Below are positions 29,200-38,933 of a stretch of 64,000 bases of DNA, piece by piece. The notes under the pieces were generated by a model. That model made no database searches, was not told where the DNA came from, and saw only the letters and a list, made by a program, of their open reading frames with translations. The position numbers were made by a program, and so were the translations under genes. The first letter of the stretch is position 1, and every line of letters begins with the position of its first letter. The stretch is from Candidatus Saccharimonadota bacterium (GTDB lineage: Bacteria > Patescibacteriota > Saccharimonadia > Saccharimonadales > Saccharimonadaceae): contig JAQBRS010000001.1 of assembly GCA_028286395.1 (NCBI GenBank), positions 1 through 64,000 on the forward strand. The letters are read 5' to 3'.

Positions 29200-29697
29200 A
29201 TGAAAGAGTTTCGATTCACCAACGAGCACTCCTCTACTGACGTAGCGGATATCGTTGATGTCTTACGGCAACCAAGACTGTGGATCCCTACCGCACAAGA
29301 CTACCCGAATCACAGCGCTTGGCTTGATAAAACGGAGGCGCAAATCGCATCTGGAACAAAACGAGTAATGGCTGCCTACATGGGACGAGATGCCGTCGGA
29401 ACTGTTATCTATCAGCGACAAGCTGATCAACCGCAAACACTCGAAATCCGTAATATATCAGTTAGTTCTGATGCCCGCGGTCGCTACGTCGGCGCATTCC
29501 TACTTCGTAACGCCGAGGTTGAAGCGGTTCAAAACGATTTCCCCGACATCGAAGAATTCACTATCGATACAAAAGTTACCAACCAAGAAATGGTGTCATT
29601 CCTCGAAGCACAAGGCTATACGATACAGGATATTACAGACCTGTACGGACTTGGTGCAGGTCTCGATGCTGTCATGACAAAACCAGTCGTAAGGTAA
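29200..29697 (+). CDS. GNAT family N-acetyltransferase
   Basis: Start re-assigned to ATG 29200 (MKEFRFTNEH); LEIRNISVSSDARGRYVGAFLLRNAE; TTTACA-17-TATTAT promoter just before the ATG. Confidence 0.75.
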   Translation: MKEFRFTNEHSSTDVADIVDVLRQPRLWIPTAQDYPNHSAWLDKTEAQIASGTKRVMAAYMGRDAVGTVIYQRQADQPQTLEIRNISVSSDARGRYVGAFLLRNAEVEAVQNDFPDIEEFTIDTKVTNQEMVSFLEAQGYTIQDITDLYGLGAGLDAVMTKPVVR

Positions 29698-29701
29698 TGG
29701 T

Positions 29702-30283
29702 ATGAGCGAACTTATCCCAACTCCACCTGAAAAACAAACTTCCATTGAATCATGGACACCGCTAGAAGCCGGTCTCTCGATTCCGATCAATGGCGTTCAC
29801 CTTGGCCGCATTGAACAACCGGAAGGTGGCGCTACATACAAAGACGAAGCCCACACCCTCGTCGATGAAGCCGGCTTTATATTTACCGTCACGCAATCTT
29901 CAGCCGGGTTCACCGGTATCTATGTAAACCCAACTGAAGGTCACGCAGTTAGTACACTCGCTGTCGACCCAGAAACAAAAGTTCCTCAGTGGGCTGAACC
30001 TTCCATAAGTGACCCGCAAATTCTCGTGAGTGGCGATTGGGGACAACTCGTAAATAATCCTGATATTCTTGACGCCAAATGGGACGACGATACAAAGTTC
30101 GGTGAAGCTGGTGTCCACGCTGGCATCATTAAAGTGACCAGCGCCGATGGACAGACTCGCTACTTTGGCTTAGCTGCCGACTTTGCGGGCCAAGAAGACA
30201 ACTGGGACGTGACAGGAAAAATAGTTGAGCTTGCACCAAAAAGTGAACTCGACGCACCCGCCCCCAAACCACTCGAAGCCTAG
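29702..30283 (+). CDS. hypothetical protein
   Basis: ORF 4 bp after the GNAT gene. Confidence 0.6.
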   Translation: MSELIPTPPEKQTSIESWTPLEAGLSIPINGVHLGRIEQPEGGATYKDEAHTLVDEAGFIFTVTQSSAGFTGIYVNPTEGHAVSTLAVDPETKVPQWAEPSISDPQILVSGDWGQLVNNPDILDAKWDDDTKFGEAGVHAGIIKVTSADGQTRYFGLAADFAGQEDNWDVTGKIVELAPKSELDAPAPKPLEA

Positions 30284-31707
30284 TTTGTCTTTTGTTGTTC
30301 AATCACGACGTGTTGCCACGCACCAAGCTTCATCCGTGAACCAGTAATGTACTCATCGAGAGCAACGTCACCTTTGATAATATCAGTCACTCTTGAGACT
30401 CGTTTCACATCGATATCAGATCGCACAACAGCCTTTTCGTGGCTATAGTTAACGAATACCGTACACTGGCTCTCTTGGTTACTCCACGTCCACGCAATCA
30501 CATGCCGAGACTCACGGTGCAATAATCGGGACTTTACTGGAGTCAGCTGCCATTTCTTGTGTTCAAGGTCTTTCGACTGAACAAAACTTTGTAACTTGTC
30601 GTAGAAATTGATGAGCATCTCATTTGGCACTTCGTCTGCTCGTCTGCCAAGATGTACTGGAATACGGATCTTTCGACCTTCTCGCTCACCATCGTGATAC
30701 AGATGCGAGCCAGGCAATGTCATTGTCACAACGGCAGCCGCTTTATGCTTTTCGAGTGGGAATTCGTGCGCAGCTCGTTCCTCATCATGGTTCTCAAGAA
30801 AACGTAGCAAATGATTTTGGTACTCAACGGGACGTTCAAGGTGTTCTCTTATTTTATGCAGTGAACCGTGCAACAGATGATCATACAAGTCTTTGTCGTA
30901 ACAAAGGTCGAAGCCCTGATCCAGGAGATCTTGTTGCTTGTCCCAGTACACCTCAGCAAGGAAAAGAAAATCTGGACGAACCTCACGAACGGCGGTAATA
31001 ATGTGTGGCCAGTATTCAGTTTCAGGGATATCGCCTACTCTGTGTTTCCACGTGTCTTTAAAAATAGTATTCATCATCAACATCGCCATATCGCAACGGA
31101 CGCCGTCGGCGATGCTCGCAATATACTGCAGAGTCCCTACGACTTCTTGCCTAAAGCCAGGTGAGAATGCGTTCAGCTGCAACACATCGGACCATGGTTC
31201 AAAATTGGGGTCTTTCCCTTTTGCGAAGATACCGCTAGGAGTGTGAACAAATGCTTCGGGGTGTCGTTTTAATTCGTGTTCAGTACCGGAAAGAAAATAA
31301 TCTGGGTGTTCAATCACCCAGTGATGATCAATGCCGACATGATTCGGCACGTAATCGACAATGATCTTGATCCCTCGTTGTTTTAAAGCCTCACGAGCAA
31401 CGGCCAACCCATCGTTTCCACCCAACGATTCATCAACAACATACTCCTGAATGCTATAGGCCGATCCCAAAAGGTCTTCGTCTTTCATATCGGGCAGAGC
31501 TTCTTTTAGCCACTCCTCGTCCTTCGCCATTTCGCGCGCAATCGGGCTTCGTTTCCATACACCCATAAACCAGACTGTATCGATACTAGGATGAGCAATC
31601 GCATCCCATTCCTGTTCAGGGATATCTGCAAGCGTGACGACATGGCCAGTCCGAAGGCTAACTTCACGCAGAAAGATCGGAGTATTAATCTCGTAGATGT
31701 TGTTCAT
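30280..31707 (-). CDS. alpha-amylase family glycosyl hydrolase (GH13-like)
   Basis: IIVDYVPNHVGIDHHWV, GVRCDMAMLMMN, FLAEVYWD, FLENHDEERAAHEF; start taken as MNNIYEINTP. Confidence 0.85.
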   Translation of the reverse strand: MNNIYEINTPIFLREVSLRTGHVVTLADIPEQEWDAIAHPSIDTVWFMGVWKRSPIAREMAKDEEWLKEALPDMKDEDLLGSAYSIQEYVVDESLGGNDGLAVAREALKQRGIKIIVDYVPNHVGIDHHWVIEHPDYFLSGTEHELKRHPEAFVHTPSGIFAKGKDPNFEPWSDVLQLNAFSPGFRQEVVGTLQYIASIADGVRCDMAMLMMNTIFKDTWKHRVGDIPETEYWPHIITAVREVRPDFLFLAEVYWDKQQDLLDQGFDLCYDKDLYDHLLHGSLHKIREHLERPVEYQNHLLRFLENHDEERAAHEFPLEKHKAAAVVTMTLPGSHLYHDGEREGRKIRIPVHLGRRADEVPNEMLINFYDKLQSFVQSKDLEHKKWQLTPVKSRLLHRESRHVIAWTWSNQESQCTVFVNYSHEKAVVRSDIDVKRVSRVTDIIKGDVALDEYITGSRMKLGAWQHVVIEQQKTN

Positions 31708-32290
31708 AACGCTCTGCGGCAAAGTTCCAGTCAACGACGTTCCAAAAAGCCTTCACATACTCATCACGTTTGTTTTTGTAGTCCAAGTAGTAGGCGTGCT
31801 CCCAGACATCGAGCCCCATAAGTGGCTCGGGCTGTCCGTTCATAAGGGGTACGTCTTGATTCGCGGTGGTCACAATTGAAAGATCAGGTTGGAGCCATGC
31901 CCAGCCACTTCCAAAAACAGCCAAAGCTTTGGTGGTGAATTCATCCGTGAATGCTTGATAACTGCCGTACTTTGCAACGATACCGTCAAGGAGTACGCCA
32001 GTTGGTTCACCGCCACCGTTTGGTGACATAACCTTCCAGAACAAGCTGTGATTGTAGTGGCCGCCGCCGTGATTACGAACAGCGCCTCGGATATCTTCAG
32101 GCACGGCATCAAGATTGCTAATAAGTTCAACAATTGTCTTGTCCCCTAGTTCAGGATGAGTCGCAAGCGCTGCGTTCAACTTATCAACATAGGTTTGATG
32201 GTGCTTATCGTGGTGCAACTGCATAATGGCTGCACTAATATTTTCACCAAGTGCGTCATATGCATATCCTAATTCGGGTAGTGTAAACAT
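31685..32290 (-). CDS. Fe/Mn superoxide dismutase
   Basis: MQLHHDKHHQTYVDKLNAAL, NHGGGHYNHSLFWKVMSPNGGGEP, FGSGWAWL, DVWEHAYYLDYKNKRDEYVKAFWNVVDW. Confidence 0.95.
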   Translation of the reverse strand: MFTLPELGYAYDALGENISAAIMQLHHDKHHQTYVDKLNAALATHPELGDKTIVELISNLDAVPEDIRGAVRNHGGGHYNHSLFWKVMSPNGGGEPTGVLLDGIVAKYGSYQAFTDEFTTKALAVFGSGWAWLQPDLSIVTTANQDVPLMNGQPEPLMGLDVWEHAYYLDYKNKRDEYVKAFWNVVDWNFAAERYEQHLRD

Positions 32291-32301
32291 AATGTATCCT
32301 C

Positions 32302-33360
32302 CTATTGGTTAGTTGGTGTCGCAACTTCAGGAATAGTAATGTATTTCACCACTTTACTCTGAGTCGTCGCTGCCGTGAGGTCTTTTTCAAAGACGGTCAA
32401 CGGGATGTGAACGTATTCGTAGTTCACTTGAGTGTCGTTGATGTCGAGAAGCTTGATATAGTAGTATCCTTCACCCGTTGTCGATTTTATAACAGTTGAG
32501 ATAGCGCCTTTTTGGAGTTTTGCCGCTGTTGCCGCAAGGCCACCGTCTTGGTTGGTCTTCGGTACCCAGCCGAGCGCTCCGTAGACGACTTGGACTTTGG
32601 AAGTCGCATTAACTGTATCAGCAACGCTTTTAAGGTCGGTGTTCCCTGCCGTAATGGTCTTACCGACGGTATCAGAGATAGCAGTGGCTTGATCATCAAC
32701 AGCAAAGGCTACTTTTTGACGTAGTAATTTTGTCTGCATCGCGTGTTGGTACTCATCGGGAGACCAGCCATAGTAATCGAGGATCACCGCATCGTAAGTT
32801 GATTGAGTCACTTCTCCATCCGTTGAACTGCGTTGTTGTTTTAAGAACGCCTGCAGTTCAGCGTCGGTAACGGTCACGTTATGTTCTTTTGCGAGCTTGA
32901 TTGCATACGCATCAGCCAACGAGTCTTCCATCGCCTGTTGTTTGACGAAGTCAGACTGGCGCTTGCCGTCTGGTGTACTGAGGTTGACGCGCTCTTTTGT
33001 CTCGAGGTAATGAATTGAACTGCGGTACTTCATAAGGTAGTCGCTATATAGGACTTTTTGGCCGTCGATTGAGGCAACAGGGAGAGGAAGGACGCGAGTC
33101 ACGCGGTACATAAAGTCACTCGTGTTCTGGGCAGGATAGAGTTGCCAGTACCCAACACCAATCAAAACAATAAGGGTTGCAACGGTAATAATAATGGCGT
33201 TAAATACCAGTTTGTGGCGAGCATATTGCACGGGGTACTTAAAACGACGTCCTCCAGCGAGGATTCGTTCGCGATGCTCCGCAATAGTTTCGGTGGTGAT
33301 ACGAGCCGACTCTGGGAGAGTGGGTTTCTTACGGCGTATCTTATTCAGTAACTTCTTCAT
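32302..33360 (-). CDS. membrane-anchored SurA/PrsA-like peptidyl-prolyl isomerase
   Basis: SurA_N-like LKQQRSSTDGEVTQSTYDAVILDYYGWSPDEYQHAMQTKLLRQKV and C-terminal rotamase-like region; start taken as MKKLLNKIRRKK. Confidence 0.7.
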   Translation of the reverse strand: MKKLLNKIRRKKPTLPESARITTETIAEHRERILAGGRRFKYPVQYARHKLVFNAIIITVATLIVLIGVGYWQLYPAQNTSDFMYRVTRVLPLPVASIDGQKVLYSDYLMKYRSSIHYLETKERVNLSTPDGKRQSDFVKQQAMEDSLADAYAIKLAKEHNVTVTDAELQAFLKQQRSSTDGEVTQSTYDAVILDYYGWSPDEYQHAMQTKLLRQKVAFAVDDQATAISDTVGKTITAGNTDLKSVADTVNATSKVQVVYGALGWVPKTNQDGGLAATAAKLQKGAISTVIKSTTGEGYYYIKLLDINDTQVNYEYVHIPLTVFEKDLTAATTQSKVVKYITIPEVATPTNQ

Positions 33361-33877
33361 GATCTCCTTGTTGTTCGACTGCATTAGCAACGGCGTTCTG
33401 TAACTTATTGTAGGTCTTGTCCGGATGTTCGACATTTCGAATTACCAAGTCCCCTACGAATGTCTGAATGACAATGGTCCCAAACCCTAGAATTTCGCCA
33501 GTGAAGCCAGGTATATTATAGCTTATGTTTTGGATCTTTGACAGTCGTAGCTCGACAACGTCCTTGCCGAAGATCCCCTTTTGGGTTACCTGTCGAATTC
33601 GTTGGTTCGTTACCAGGTAAATCGTAAAGTACCACATGACGTAGTGGTAGAAGAAAAACAACAGTCCAAGCGCCAATCCCCCAACGGGAAGCCAAAAGAG
33701 TTCAAGATTATTCTGCCAGATAAGGGGCGGGATTGCAGTAATCGCCAGTGGAGCAAGCAAAAGCCAAAAACCCTTCCGCATCGCAATAATGTGCCGACGA
33801 AAGACGAACAACACCTTCTCACCCGGTCGTTGACCCTCAAAATCAAGCTTCGCTGGCTCTATATCTTCTTCTGCCAT
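33341..33877 (-). CDS. PH-domain (bPH2-like) membrane protein
   Basis: Two TM segments, FTIYLVTNQRIRQVTQKGIFGKDVVELRLSKIQNISYN. Confidence 0.8.
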   Translation of the reverse strand: MAEEDIEPAKLDFEGQRPGEKVLFVFRRHIIAMRKGFWLLLAPLAITAIPPLIWQNNLELFWLPVGGLALGLLFFFYHYVMWYFTIYLVTNQRIRQVTQKGIFGKDVVELRLSKIQNISYNIPGFTGEILGFGTIVIQTFVGDLVIRNVEHPDKTYNKLQNAVANAVEQQGDHEEVTE

Positions 33878-33900
33878 AACTGTAGTTTATAATACAGTAT

Positions 33901-34494
33901 TTATTCGTTGTTGTCGTCGAGATTAACCTTGATCACAACGTTCGACGGGCCAGCGTTTGGATCGATCTTGAAATCAGCGTCACTGAATTTACCATCCATG
34001 AGGAGCGAATTCTGAAACGCGTCATCTCGTAGTTTGCTCGTCACCGTGATACGAACATATTCACCCTTCGCAGACTTGTAGTGGTATTGAGTCTCGGTAC
34101 TGCCCGCATACGGCTGACCGATGAAGCTAAAGCCCGCTGCTTTCACGGCCGTATCGAGTTCTTTGGCGGTCGCATCAACGCTGGCCGCACGGATATAATC
34201 TTTTTCAGATGAGTAAGTTCGACCTTTATCATAAGAGTAAACGCGCTTGTCGCCAAAAACGTTCTGTCTCTGCAAGATATACTTATCGTTAGTATCAATG
34301 CCTAAACTCGCATAGATTTGATTAATGCGATACAGCCGAGCGTCGTTATTAGCCCTGACAGCAATCGTTAAGACACCAAGTGTCGCTAATAAGACGACGA
34401 AGAAAAAGAGAATCGCACGAATGAGAATCTTGTGTTGCTTGTGCCGTTTGAGGTGTTGCTGCTTCGAGAGTACTTTTAGAGATTTTTTTACCAT
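33901..34494 (-). CDS. hypothetical single-TM protein
   Basis: N-terminal basic region plus TM. Confidence 0.6.
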   Translation of the reverse strand: MVKKSLKVLSKQQHLKRHKQHKILIRAILFFFVVLLATLGVLTIAVRANNDARLYRINQIYASLGIDTNDKYILQRQNVFGDKRVYSYDKGRTYSSEKDYIRAASVDATAKELDTAVKAAGFSFIGQPYAGSTETQYHYKSAKGEYVRITVTSKLRDDAFQNSLLMDGKFSDADFKIDPNAGPSNVVIKVNLDDNNE

Positions 34495-34548
34495 GTCTCA
34501 ATAGTAGCATAAGCAGAAAGACTCCAGCAGGAGTCTCTCATAATTTCT

Positions 34549-34625
34549 TGGTACCCCGGGCAGGAGTCGAACCTACAACCATATCCTTAGGACGGATCTA
34601 CTCTATCCAGTTGAGCTACCGGGGC
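34549..34625 (-). tRNA. tRNA-Arg (CCT)
   Basis: GCCCCGGTAGCTCAACTGGATAGAGTAGATCCGTCCTAAGGATATGGTTGTAGGTTCGACTCCTGCCCGGGGTACCA. Confidence 0.92.
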
Positions 34626-34658
34626 GTACTCATCATTTTAACAGATGAGGCCGAAGTA

Positions 34659-35171
34659 TTAGCGTGTAAACTTTTCGTTCAAGACGCTGTAGTCGAACAA
34701 CTCGTCGTCAGAGAACCAGTGCGGAATCTCTTGCTGTGCATCTGAAAGGTCGCCGGATGCGTGAATCAAGTTAGGAATCGCCTTGTCTTCTGAGTCACCG
34801 TAGCCATAGCTCATATGTGAGAAATCGCCACGAATCGTCCCTGGTGCAGATGACTTTGGCTCGGTCGAACCAACAAGCTTGCGAACGAGCTCAACAGCTT
34901 CGATACCTTCAAGCACCATAGCGATGACGGGGCCAGCGATCATGATCTCAAGATTGTTATTGAATACTTTTTCGCCACGACGAGTAATGACTTGCCCGAT
35001 CTCTTCGTAATGTTTGTAGTAGTGGTCGCGGTCTGGGAAGATCATCTTTGTTCCGATAATCTTGAGGCCGACTCGTTCGAAACGAGTTAAAATCTCACCT
35101 ACAACACCACGTTGGATTGCGTCAGGTTTGTAAAGAACAAGCGTGCGTTCAATAAGATTATTTTTTGTCAT
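34659..35171 (-). CDS. ndk: nucleoside diphosphate kinase
   Basis: RTLVLYKPDAIQRGVVGEI, PGTIRGDFS, NLIHASGD. Confidence 0.94.
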   Translation of the reverse strand: MTKNNLIERTLVLYKPDAIQRGVVGEILTRFERVGLKIIGTKMIFPDRDHYYKHYEEIGQVITRRGEKVFNNNLEIMIAGPVIAMVLEGIEAVELVRKLVGSTEPKSSAPGTIRGDFSHMSYGYGDSEDKAIPNLIHASGDLSDAQQEIPHWFSDDELFDYSVLNEKFTR

Positions 35172-35212
35172 AGTGGGTCTCCCTGTCTGAAATTAGTAGT
35201 GTTGTATGGGTC

Positions 35213-36013
35213 TTATTGTACCAGAAGTACTGCGGCGAGCACGACCACACCCAGTGCAACGCGGTACCATCCGAAGACGGCCAAACTATGTCGCTTCAAA
35301 TAGCTGAGCATAAAGGTTACGGCAATCATACCGGCAATGAAGGCAAAAATGTTACTGACCAGTACCGTAGAGAGGTGTGACAGTAGATACGCACGTTCAG
35401 TGTGACCAGCGAATAGTTTCAAAGATACACCAAGCATAATAGGCAGTGACGCCAGGAAGCTATATTCGGCTGCTTCCTTCGCGCTTAGCCCAGCCAAACG
35501 CCCAGCAATAATCGTTGAGCCAGAGCGTGACACGCCAGGAATTAACGCCAAAACTTGTACGATACCGATAGCAAATGCGGTCTTCGCTTTCAAAGCTTCT
35601 CCGTTGTCGACTGGTTTTGCTTTTGGCAACTTCTCGAGAACGATCATAACCACACCCACAACAATCAGTCCGATCGCAACGACAACGACTGAACCGAAGA
35701 TCCATGAACTATTAAGGAAATCCGATAATAAGTACCCTACTATTCCCGCAGGAATGGCCGTCAGCAAAAGGTTTCGTGTCAGGCGAACGTTGCGTTCAAT
35801 AAAAATATTTCGCAGAATTTCATAAATTTTCTTACGGAAGTAGATAATCAGCGCCAGCGTCGTTCCTAGGTCAAGGAACTCCACCAAATAGTGATCAGAT
35901 GCACCCGACATAAGGACCTGTGCAAGTACTAAGTGACCGGAACTGCTGACTGGAATGAATTCCGTAAAGCCTTGAATGAGTCCGAGAATAATGGTTTGAA
36001 GTAGTGTTAGCAT
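35213..36013 (-). CDS. uppP: undecaprenyl-diphosphatase
   Basis: GLIQGFTEFIPVSSSGHLVL, IPGVSRSGSTIIAGRLAGLS. Confidence 0.95.
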   Translation of the reverse strand: MLTLLQTIILGLIQGFTEFIPVSSSGHLVLAQVLMSGASDHYLVEFLDLGTTLALIIYFRKKIYEILRNIFIERNVRLTRNLLLTAIPAGIVGYLLSDFLNSSWIFGSVVVVAIGLIVVGVVMIVLEKLPKAKPVDNGEALKAKTAFAIGIVQVLALIPGVSRSGSTIIAGRLAGLSAKEAAEYSFLASLPIMLGVSLKLFAGHTERAYLLSHLSTVLVSNIFAFIAGMIAVTFMLSYLKRHSLAVFGWYRVALGVVVLAAVLLVQ

Positions 36014-36065
36014 ACGATCTATTGTATCGTCCCTGCCTCTTTTAGGCTATGCTTAATATATGTAT

Positions 36066-36980
36066 ATGTCCGAATTAATCCTCGACTATATCGAACACCT
36101 CGAGGTAGAAGGCGGTCGTTCTGCAAAGACAGCCGAAAATTATCGCTTATACCTTGAGCGGTTCGTTGAATTTACCGAAGACATTAAAGTTGAAAACATT
36201 ACGTCTGAAATTATTCGTAAGTACCGCCTCTGGCTGAATCGTTACAAGAACGCGGCCGATGATGACCTGGCAACTATCACCCAATCCTACCACCTGATTG
36301 CCCTGCGTGGCTTCCTCGGATACCTGTCTCAACGAGATATCCAATCATTGGCACCAAACAAGATCGTCCTCCCGAAGGTGTCTCGAAAACAAGTTACCTT
36401 CCTTCATTACGATGAAGTCGAGCGCCTTATCTCGGGCATCGAGATCGAATCAGAGGCCGGCCTGCGCGATCGAGCAATCGTTGAACTGCTTTTCTCGAGT
36501 GGCCTGCGTGTCTCCGAACTTATCAATTTGAACCGTGACCATGTCAACACAAAACGACGCGAGTTTATGGTGCGTGGAAAAGGCCAAAAAGACCGTCCTG
36601 TCTTTATTAGCGAAGCGGCCGCCAGCTGGGTGGATCGTTATCTTGATGCGCGCCAAGATAGCCTTGCTCCCCTATTTATTAGTTACAGCAAAAACGTTGA
36701 GGCAAATACCAGTGGTGATTACCGCCGTCTCACTGCACGCAGTGTGCAGCGGATGGTATCAAAATACGCACTCCTTGCCGGCATCACCAAACATGTCAGT
36801 CCGCACACGATGCGCCATAGTTTTGCGACTGATCTCTTGATGAACGGTGCTGATATCCGCAGCGTTCAAAGCATGCTCGGACACAGCAACATTAGTACGA
36901 CGCAAGTCTATACCCACGTGACAGACGAACACCTCCGCGAGGTCTACGAAAAGTTCCACAGCGAATCTGGCGACGCCTAA
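36066..36980 (+). CDS. tyrosine recombinase, XerC/XerD family
   Basis: SSGLRVSELINLNRDHV, HTMRHSFATDLLMNGADIRSVQSMLGHSNISTTQVYTHV. Confidence 0.92.
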   Translation: MSELILDYIEHLEVEGGRSAKTAENYRLYLERFVEFTEDIKVENITSEIIRKYRLWLNRYKNAADDDLATITQSYHLIALRGFLGYLSQRDIQSLAPNKIVLPKVSRKQVTFLHYDEVERLISGIEIESEAGLRDRAIVELLFSSGLRVSELINLNRDHVNTKRREFMVRGKGQKDRPVFISEAAASWVDRYLDARQDSLAPLFISYSKNVEANTSGDYRRLTARSVQRMVSKYALLAGITKHVSPHTMRHSFATDLLMNGADIRSVQSMLGHSNISTTQVYTHVTDEHLREVYEKFHSESGDA

Positions 36981-36985
36981 ACTAC

Positions 36986-38203
36986 CTATTGACAGGTTGA
37001 TTGGTCGGCAGGAATCGTGTTTGAGGTATCAGTCACAAGGAAGTTCTTACAAAGGTTACCTGACACATCAAGCGCAGCTTCTGGGAATGGGAAGTTGGTA
37101 TTAACGAGGTCAACACGGTCTTCAACACGACGATATTGGTCATTGGCACGACCAGTTGAGTCGATACTCGGCTGGACGCCCTTGAACTTTGTTCCAACTA
37201 GTGAGATACGGAAGTGCGTTGTTTTGTAGAGGGCGGTTAATCGCAGGTAGGCCGTTCGCGTCAGGTCCCCGGGCGTATTTCCAGCAGGCGTTGGTAAGTT
37301 CAAGATCACACTACACGCGTAGCCTCCTCCGCTTAACTTACCTGTACAGTGTGTGCCGAGTGGCGTTCCTGTGGCGGTTAGCCGTGTGTCGCGATCTGCG
37401 AAGGCGTAGGTGTCCTGAATGTTACTCACCGTGCCTGAGACGCCAATAGGGTACAAGAACAACGTATTCGCATCGCTCGTGCCGTCGTTTGTGCCGTCAA
37501 AGTTAGCAAGCGTGAAGCCGGTGCCAAACTGCATCATTTGAGTTCGCATTACCGATGGACGAGTCGTTGGCCAACTTGATTGCGCAAGCAGTGGCCAGAT
37601 TTGCTGGTTCGTTCCCCCACCATCGCTTTGTGGAGGCGTTGCCTGAAGGTCAACGCTGGTTCCTGTCGTCCCGAAGTCGTCAGTCGTAAACCACTGCAAC
37701 TCAACGCTCGTGAAATTATCCGTGCTAATGAGCGGGATAATCTTTGAACTATTTGCTTCGAGTGTTCCAAGATAATCATCGGTATTAAGTTGCATCTTTA
37801 CGCAGGTATAGGCCTGGTTCAATTGCACGTCATTTGCCGACTGAGATTGTTGCACCGGTACTTCTTTGTTATTCGTCACATCGACGACATCTTTCAGGCC
37901 CTGGTTACAAGTCGTCGAATTAATCGTATTCTGAGCAGCAGTACAGCCAGCGACATCACCCGTTGCGCAAATAGTACGATAGTAAATAAGGGCACGCTTA
38001 CCGTCCTCAACACCTGCTTGAGCTGAGTCTAACGCACTCTTTGAAAGGTCGTTAACCGACGCTTGTTGTTGATCACTAATCATAATACGGAGGAAGCTCA
38101 GTGTTACTACCGTAATAAGAAGCATCGCAAATACAACAATAAATAGCGAAACAGCTCCGGACTCTTTGCGACGATTAAGCATTACCATTCTAGTTAACCC
38201 CAC
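36986..38203 (-). CDS. type IV pilus PilX-like / minor pilin-like protein
   Basis: RRKESGAVSLFIVVFAMLLITVVTLSFLRIMISDQQQASVNDLSKSALDSAQAGVEDGKRALI. Confidence 0.7.
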   Translation of the reverse strand: MGLTRMVMLNRRKESGAVSLFIVVFAMLLITVVTLSFLRIMISDQQQASVNDLSKSALDSAQAGVEDGKRALIYYRTICATGDVAGCTAAQNTINSTTCNQGLKDVVDVTNNKEVPVQQSQSANDVQLNQAYTCVKMQLNTDDYLGTLEANSSKIIPLISTDNFTSVELQWFTTDDFGTTGTSVDLQATPPQSDGGGTNQQIWPLLAQSSWPTTRPSVMRTQMMQFGTGFTLANFDGTNDGTSDANTLFLYPIGVSGTVSNIQDTYAFADRDTRLTATGTPLGTHCTGKLSGGGYACSVILNLPTPAGNTPGDLTRTAYLRLTALYKTTHFRISLVGTKFKGVQPSIDSTGRANDQYRRVEDRVDLVNTNFPFPEAALDVSGNLCKNFLVTDTSNTIPADQSTCQ

Positions 38204-38933
38204 TTACTACCCTAAGAACAAGAGTAAACTGCTGAACAGCACAGTAATTGAGGTCTGAGCCACTACTACTTGGCGGTTTACAGGCACTTTGATCACTGGT
38301 GAGCGCGTTCAAATCACTGGTTCCTAATGTATACGTCATTTTGTAGAGTTGCTGGGCAGATAGTGCATCTTTTGAGGTCGAGTTTGAAACGATGCTAAAA
38401 GCATGAATGGCAAGACTATGGTCACCCGACCGGAGCAGTTCAACGGCACCAACTGGATTAATAGGCGCGTATTTTCCGTTCACGTCCGGAACACAGTATG
38501 CACCGCCACTATCTGGTGCTTTCACGAAACTAATCTCATAGCGAGTCGTGCCGTTACTATCGATGACGCTGTTACCTGACGTATTCGGCCCTGAATACTG
38601 GTTTCGGTTACTGTTCACTGAAGCAAGGGCTGATCCATAATTCCACACATAGGTGTATTGCCCAAGACACATACGGCCACCCCATGCGTTGGTGACGTAT
38701 CGCTTTGCGGCTGGATCAATCGAGAACGTGCTACTGCTTCGCATCGCTGAATCAAGTTCGTCACTGAGTGCACGCGAAGTTGCGTTCACTTCTTTCAAGA
38801 TAATACCTCGGTTGTAAATGTTTGCAATTTGTACAATCGTCATCGCGATCGTCAGAAGCAACACCGAAATAAAGGTCATCGCCAGTAAAAGCTCGATGAG
38901 GGTGAATCCGTCTTGTTTAACTTTGTGGTTCAT
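38190..38933 (-). CDS. prepilin-like protein
   Basis: KQDGFTLIELLLAMTFISVLLLTIAM. Confidence 0.85.
   Translation of the reverse strand: MNHKVKQDGFTLIELLLAMTFISVLLLTIAMTIVQIANIYNRGIILKEVNATSRALSDELDSAMRSSSTFSIDPAAKRYVTNAWGGRMCLGQYTYVWNYGSALASVNSNRNQYSGPNTSGNSVIDSNGTTRYEISFVKAPDSGGAYCVPDVNGKYAPINPVGAVELLRSGDHSLAIHAFSIVSNSTSKDALSAQQLYKMTYTLGTSDLNALTSDQSACKPPSSSGSDLNYCAVQQFTLVLRVVSGVN

Noticed and set aside
36066-36980. Phage or integrative element integrase
   Set aside because: A full-length Xer protein surrounded by housekeeping genes; no att repeats or phage genes nearby.
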